Source: Schizochytrium sp. TIO01
Taxonomy: Eukaryota > Sar > Bigyra > Thraustochytrida > Thraustochytriidae
Length of the DNA: 64,000 nt
Assembly: GCA_004764695.1 (NCBI GenBank)
Contig: SMSO01000025.1
Location: 543,102 to 607,101, forward strand
Direction: 5' to 3'
The notes under the pieces are model-generated. The model was not told the origin of the DNA, did not search any database, and saw only the letters and a list, made by a program, of their open reading frames with translations. The first letter of the stretch is position 1, and every line of letters starts with the position of its first letter. A program made the position numbers and the translations under genes. Positions 59,540-64,000 of this stretch are shown piece by piece.

Positions 59540-60666
59540 GAGGTCCGGAGGGGAGATTGGCGTTATGGATTTACTAGTATGCCTACATTAATACCAGAAG
59601 TCTTTTGAGTGGGATAATAAAAGTCCTTGTATATAATCATATGAGAAAAAGATTCTTCTTTGTTTTCTTTTGTTTTCTTTCGAAGTGGATCATGCGAAAT
59701 AAGAAAAAATGGTAGGCAACAAGTAGTATGTCTATTGCGGTTCTTGATTATCCACCCAGGAATGCATTTCCCAATCAAATCAAAACCGTCGGAGCGCTTC
59801 GTGAGGCATATGGATGCTTGTCTTCTGAAAAAACGCTACGTGCACATGTGCAGCATTTGGGAGGCTATAAATCCTCATCGCTGAGTTTCGACTTGTTAGG
59901 AACGAAAAGAACAAATAAACATTTTTGTAGCGCTCAGCCTCGAAAACCGTCTTGTTGAATTGATTGAGAAAATATTGAGAAGATAGAGTGTGATGGGCAG
60001 CAATGAATAATCAGAAATCCACTTGCAAAGTCTTTATGATTATCTCACTGTACTGAGGATATGAAGGAGCTCTAGAGGAAATGAAGCGGGTACTAATATT
60101 GCGACACTAAGGATGATTTATTAATTTACGAAAATCTGAAGTAGTCACAAATGAATGATTATTTTGGTTCGCTCGGAAGAGCCTTCAGTAGTAAAATTGA
60201 TCAAGCTTGTGAAGACCGTGAGCTTGATTCAAATACAGCAACAACCTGGCTCTTCGAACAATTACGATTTGAGACCCTCAAGTTTTAATTATATCGAGGT
60301 GGGTGCTTTGACAGGCAGGACCTTAGTATGGGTTCTTTTCCTAATCTCGATGAGTTGCAGATTTTGTTTTGGGCATTATTCGTTTATAGGAAGGCTTGCT
60401 AATGTCGCTGAATAAAAGGTCACAATCGAAGTCTTCAAAGTTGATCTTTTGAGTGAAAATATGGTAATTTAACCTCTTCTTGCAAATCTCTGAAAGCTTC
60501 TCTAGGTTAAAGTTCAACAAGTCTGATTGGATTTTGCTGGTGCCACGAAGTATTACCAAAATGCTGGGGAATTTGAGATAAGGAAGGCAAAATGAGGAGT
60601 CAGTTTTGTTGCTGCTACAGTACTTATCTTACTTAATATTGTCGTCCAAAAAACATAGCCTACAAA
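59540..60666. other. Intergenic region with two weak small ORFs
   Basis: About 1.1 kb between the start of the RCC1-TBC gene and the stop of the next minus-strand gene. It contains the small plus-strand ORF listed separately and another ATG-started frame at about 60155-60415 (86 residues, one hydrophobic segment) that I do not trust. Confidence 0.45.
59728..59958 (+). CDS. Possible small ORF, hypothetical (76 aa)
   Basis: An ATG-started frame (MSIAVLDYPPRNAFPNQ) of balanced composition, unlike the repeat-derived frames elsewhere. No signal peptide, membrane segment or known motif. It lies in the promoter region of the minus-strand RCC1-TBC gene, which lowers its likelihood. Confidence 0.2.
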   Translation: MSIAVLDYPPRNAFPNQIKTVGALREAYGCLSSEKTLRAHVQHLGGYKSSSLSFDLLGTKRTNKHFCSAQPRKPSC

Positions 60667-63600
60667 TCAATTTAAGAGATCAAGAAGTGAAGGCACTTCA
60701 AAGCGCTGTCCCTTTCGCAAAAGACTGGAGAAGGAACCATCATCTTTACATAAAAGCTCAACAATATCAAGCCAGTCTTGAAAAGGAATACTTGAGGAGG
60801 CGGCCAGAGAGGAGCTGTCCAAACCACAAGACTGGACATAGTAGATTCGCCAAAACCAGAGAAGGCGACGGAAGTTAACAAGAGCTGGAGAACCTTGAGC
60901 CGGAAATCCGACGCCATCTTCCACAGCCAGACTCTCCCTTGCCTCAGGATCAGGATGGCCACTGCGATCAGGCATTTCGCCCTTTTCTTCCCAAGCAGCA
61001 ATAAGTTTTTCTCGATGAGAGGGTTCCAGTTCGTCAACAGCTTGCAAATAATGTGTGAGCTTGCCGCGCCGATGAGCAAACATCAAGATCAGTAGAGCTG
61101 TGTTTAAACAACACATATTTTCTTGAGAAGTAGTCTCAAGTGTAATTACTGTCATAAGACTTTGAAGAATCGTAATGCGGTGCTCGCGAAGGAATCGGCC
61201 CATTTGCAAGCGATCCTCGATGTCGGGGTGGGTTTTGCTAAGGTGGCTTAGAGAAAGCATGACAGTGCGGAGAAAGACATTTGAGTCAATCAAATGCGTA
61301 ACAGCAAGTCTCATAAGAGACTGGACACGATCGGGACCAAGATAGGCCTCAACGAATTCAAATTGGGCGACATTAAACTTGAGCAATTCTCCCAAGAGGT
61401 CAAAATTGGTCTGCAGCATACCAGGGCCCTTGAAGCCACTGTCAAGCATTTGCTCCAAAATGTGTGTTGTGATTCCCCAGGCGGAAAAAAGAAGCTGTTC
61501 CTCGATGGTACCACTGCGCAGATAAGCCTCCACAGTAGATGCAATCCAGAATCGATGTTGTGAGTTCGGGTCTTCCAACATCATGACTTTAACAAGTTTA
61601 TACAGCAGGCCGACCTGCATAGGGTCTTCAGGATTGTAGCGTTGAGGGTCATTATTCAGTTCGGTGGCGAGTTGCACAGAGAGGGATCCTTCATGACGGA
61701 AGAGAAGCTGTGTCACACGGAGATCGTGCGAAGATAACAGAAGGCGTTTGTTTGTTCTCTCAGATCCTTCACGATCACAGAAATTATGAACCAAACGCAG
61801 GAACTGAATTTTAATAGTTGCTATAGGGTTGCACTGACAGTTAGCCCCGTGCAGGCGCTGGTGTGCAGACTCCTCGTCAGAAGCCTCCCATTGAAGCTTG
61901 TGAAAAAGTCTAGACAACATACCAATAATGTTAAATTTGGCAAGTTGCTGATTAACAACTGACTTGCGGCCGCTACCTGCAAGCATTGCAAGCATAAAAA
62001 GGACTTCTACCTGCTTGCTTACAAACTCGAGTCGCGCGCGCTCTGTAGCTGCGCGTTCCTCATCCTCATCACCTGGGACGTTTAAGGCTGCATTGAGAGC
62101 AGCAGCGGCGTTCATCATAGCAGTATCCTCGGGAAGAGCACCTTGACCATCATTATCAAACATGCCCATTCCCTCGTCTAAGTCGTTGCCTTCAACGCCA
62201 GCGCCTCCATGGTCGCCGTCAAAGATTGCGCTAATTGGCAATCTGCGCATGGAACGAATCAGGTGTTTGATTTCAGGGGAGATATTTGAAGTTCTAGTGC
62301 TGTTGGCAGCACCTTCTGCATCTTCCCCGCCACCAGTTTCTTCGCGAAGTGCTCCCTCACACTCCTGTGAACCTTTTAGAAGTTCCTCAAGACTAGCAAT
62401 ACGTTGGTCTACGCTGGCAGCGTCATCTGCATTTGCATGGGCTTGTTCTCTATCTTGTGCACTCTCATTGCGTGGCCCTGATAGAGATGCTTCTACAATA
62501 GCGGAGATTTTTTCCATGTCTAAGGGAGGAGGCATTTGCTTCCAATCGCCATCGCCGAGAATTTGGTTCATGTTGTAGCGATCGACCAGCACACGCGCCA
62601 TGTCGATCACATGGTGACCCATTTGCTGAGTCATGTAGCCTCGCATGGCCTGAAGAAACTCCATGGCCGGCATACCAGCATTGCGAAAAACCTGAAGCAG
62701 TTCCATGAAAACAGCGTGGCGTTGCAAGGCCTCGTTGATTTCTTGGTATGTCATGTACCTCTTCCCGTTTTCATCGACATCGTCGTTAGACTCTCCGGGA
62801 AACATGGGCGCTTGGAGGCGAAGAACATGTACGAGACGACGTAAGAGAATGGGTTTATCAGCGAGAAGCCTCTGATTCCTTTGCACAGTGGAATTCTTGT
62901 TCAATGCCTTGGCACGGGATCGCAATAAAGCCATCGCAACAGGGGGCTCGCCCATATTGCTCGGCGCTTCGGGTTCGTGCACAAGCAACACCAGCACCCT
63001 GCAAACCATGGTGAGCTCGTCTGAACTAAAGCCCTTGATAATCTCGTCAATATTTGAAAGCGTAGCCAGATCAAAAGGTTGTGGTGTCGGAGCACATACA
63101 ACCTCTTCGCAAAGGATCAAAGCCGCATCAAAGAGGCGGGAGACGCGCAACAAGTTGAAAATTAATACCACAAAGTCTTTGTTTAGGGCCAACTCCTTGC
63201 TAAACCCCTGGCTGCATAGGCTGACTTCGCGAAGAAGTTCAAGAGAATGATACCAAGTGTGCCAAATTGCAATCTCATCTGCATGAGAAGGTTCTTCGAC
63301 TTTATCGAGCCAGGCCCAGCGCTTGCCACGGCCTTGGTACTCTCTCGGGATAGTGCATAAGAGGAACTCTGCTAAGAGGGTACCACCTCCGCATGTTGTA
63401 AATTGACACGCTTGTTCAGGCTTAAGGATTTGTGGATCCAAGCTCTCAGCCTCCTCCAAGGGTGCACATACTACGCGAAGAGCTTCTCTTACCAAAGCGC
63501 TAGCTTCCTCAAGTAAGCGCGTAGTTTGTTGCCTCGATAGAGATGCATCTGCTGGATGACGCCCAACACATGTGCAACGATCTCCATTAGTGCAATAGGC

Positions 63601-63924
63601 CGCCATAATGCTACGAAATGTTTTCTCCATCCGCATAACCAAGGATGGGATACGTTGAAAGCGTGAGTCCACTGATTCTACCAACGGTTTGGGAACATGC
63701 TCCATTCGACGGAACCCGATTCCACCAGTGCGTTCACGATTCATGACAGTTTTCCATACAGACTCATTGTTGCCACGTGGGCGATCACCCAAGGGTCTCT
63801 GCGGGAACCTGATCATGCTGCGTTTTTTCAATCTGCGAGCTTCCTCGGCCTCGGCCTCGATCTCGCTGGGCGATTTTTCCCGGTTCGGGTCATTTTTGGG
63901 TAGAAGAAACCCGCGAAAGCTCAT
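60667..63924 (-). CDS. TRPC4AP/TRUSS-like protein (DUF3689 family), 1085 aa
   Basis: The ATG at 63924 (MSFRGFLLPKNDP) starts a long helical, armadillo-like protein. Recognisable parts include the N-terminal basic segment (to about 60), CQFTTCGGGTLLAEFLL near 185-205, LSNIDEIIKGFSSDELTMV near 290, and a long C-terminal helical region (LRLVHNFCDREG, LLGELLKFN). I associate this layout with the TRPC4-associated protein family (DUF3689), known in animals as TRUSS, a substrate receptor for Cul4-DDB1 ubiquitin ligases, and present across eukaryotes. The identification rests on remembered family features and is less certain than the motif-based calls. An acidic, Glu/Asp-rich insert (about residues 495-620) splits the helical parts. 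The protein ends near the left border of the gap and is complete in this window. Confidence 0.6.
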   Translation of the reverse strand: MSFRGFLLPKNDPNREKSPSEIEAEAEEARRLKKRSMIRFPQRPLGDRPRGNNESVWKTVMNRERTGGIGFRRMEHVPKPLVESVDSRFQRIPSLVMRMEKTFRSIMAAYCTNGDRCTCVGRHPADASLSRQQTTRLLEEASALVREALRVVCAPLEEAESLDPQILKPEQACQFTTCGGGTLLAEFLLCTIPREYQGRGKRWAWLDKVEEPSHADEIAIWHTWYHSLELLREVSLCSQGFSKELALNKDFVVLIFNLLRVSRLFDAALILCEEVVCAPTPQPFDLATLSNIDEIIKGFSSDELTMVCRVLVLLVHEPEAPSNMGEPPVAMALLRSRAKALNKNSTVQRNQRLLADKPILLRRLVHVLRLQAPMFPGESNDDVDENGKRYMTYQEINEALQRHAVFMELLQVFRNAGMPAMEFLQAMRGYMTQQMGHHVIDMARVLVDRYNMNQILGDGDWKQMPPPLDMEKISAIVEASLSGPRNESAQDREQAHANADDAASVDQRIASLEELLKGSQECEGALREETGGGEDAEGAANSTRTSNISPEIKHLIRSMRRLPISAIFDGDHGGAGVEGNDLDEGMGMFDNDGQGALPEDTAMMNAAAALNAALNVPGDEDEERAATERARLEFVSKQVEVLFMLAMLAGSGRKSVVNQQLAKFNIIGMLSRLFHKLQWEASDEESAHQRLHGANCQCNPIATIKIQFLRLVHNFCDREGSERTNKRLLLSSHDLRVTQLLFRHEGSLSVQLATELNNDPQRYNPEDPMQVGLLYKLVKVMMLEDPNSQHRFWIASTVEAYLRSGTIEEQLLFSAWGITTHILEQMLDSGFKGPGMLQTNFDLLGELLKFNVAQFEFVEAYLGPDRVQSLMRLAVTHLIDSNVFLRTVMLSLSHLSKTHPDIEDRLQMGRFLREHRITILQSLMTVITLETTSQENMCCLNTALLILMFAHRRGKLTHYLQAVDELEPSHREKLIAAWEEKGEMPDRSGHPDPEARESLAVEDGVGFPAQGSPALVNFRRLLWFWRIYYVQSCGLDSSSLAASSSIPFQDWLDIVELLCKDDGSFSSLLRKGQRFEVPSLLDLLN

Positions 63925-64000
63925 TCTAGTATGTACCCACAGTGCAGCTGTCGAGCAGAGAACCGCAATGAGAGCTAGATCGACAGCGTTGGGAGACTCC
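63925..64000. other. 5' flank of the TRPC4AP-like gene, cut by the window edge
   Basis: Only 76 bp remain upstream of the ATG; no element can be named. Confidence 0.4.

Noticed and set aside
1-64000. Transposons, tRNA or rRNA genes, and virus-derived genes
   Set aside because: No transposase, reverse-transcriptase or capsid-like frame, no terminal repeats and no convincing tRNA arm pattern was seen by eye; a tRNA scan would be needed to exclude small RNA genes.

Overview
This window is nuclear DNA of a unicellular eukaryote. It carries long, mostly intronless genes for eukaryote-only families: a SET/CW histone methyltransferase, a USP deubiquitinase, TBC/RCC1, a B56-type PP2A subunit, and a protein with a peroxisomal SKL terminus. 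Gaps between genes are AT-rich and packed with tetranucleotide microsatellites. Only one spliceosomal intron (GT...AG) can be defended. Intron-poor giant ORFs, mid-range GC and this gene set fit a labyrinthulomycete (thraustochytrid-like) stramenopile best, but a red alga or another protist cannot be excluded. I saw no ribosomal RNA, tRNA, transposon, virus-like gene or CRISPR array.

Layout. 1-6.1 kb: microsatellite-rich, gene-free. 6.2-7.6 kb: two-exon peroxisomal enoyl-CoA isomerase (+). 7.6-10.3 kb: AT-rich gap ending in a GC-rich promoter. 10.3-19.5 kb: 3,079-residue ATXR3-like H3K4 methyltransferase (+), overlapping tail to tail with a CTP-dependent lipid kinase (-, 19.46-20.3 kb). 20.8-21.4 kb: coding-like debris. 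21.5-23.1 kb: acidic/basic nuclear-type protein with an apparent frameshift in an (AAG)n run. 24.4-32.1 kb: 2,579-residue multidomain deubiquitinase. 33.2-33.6 kb: small basic protein (-). 33.7-40.2 kb: second microsatellite/minisatellite block and AT-rich gap. 40.3-41.95 and 44.1-46.1 kb: paralogous secreted or membrane-anchored PAN-domain proteins (+). 47.5 kb: small secreted eight-cysteine protein. 48.6-49.9 kb: exopolyphosphatase/prune-type DHH phosphoesterase (-). 50.75-53.4 kb: PP2A-B56/AGC-kinase fusion (+). 54.2-55.15 kb: uracil-DNA glycosylase (-). 56.5-59.5 kb: membrane-anchored RCC1-TBC protein (-). 60.7-63.9 kb: TRPC4AP/DUF3689-like protein (-).

The genes do not form one pathway. 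They are a normal eukaryotic mix of chromatin, ubiquitin, lipid, polyphosphate, DNA-repair and vesicle-traffic functions. The most unusual content is domain architecture: a phosphatase-targeting subunit fused to a non-RD kinase; a deubiquitinase with MABP-like repeats inside its catalytic domain; a RabGAP with an RCC1 propeller and an N-terminal membrane anchor; and a tandem family of PAN-tailed, amidohydrolase-like surface proteins. Function calls rest on motifs read by eye; no database search was possible.
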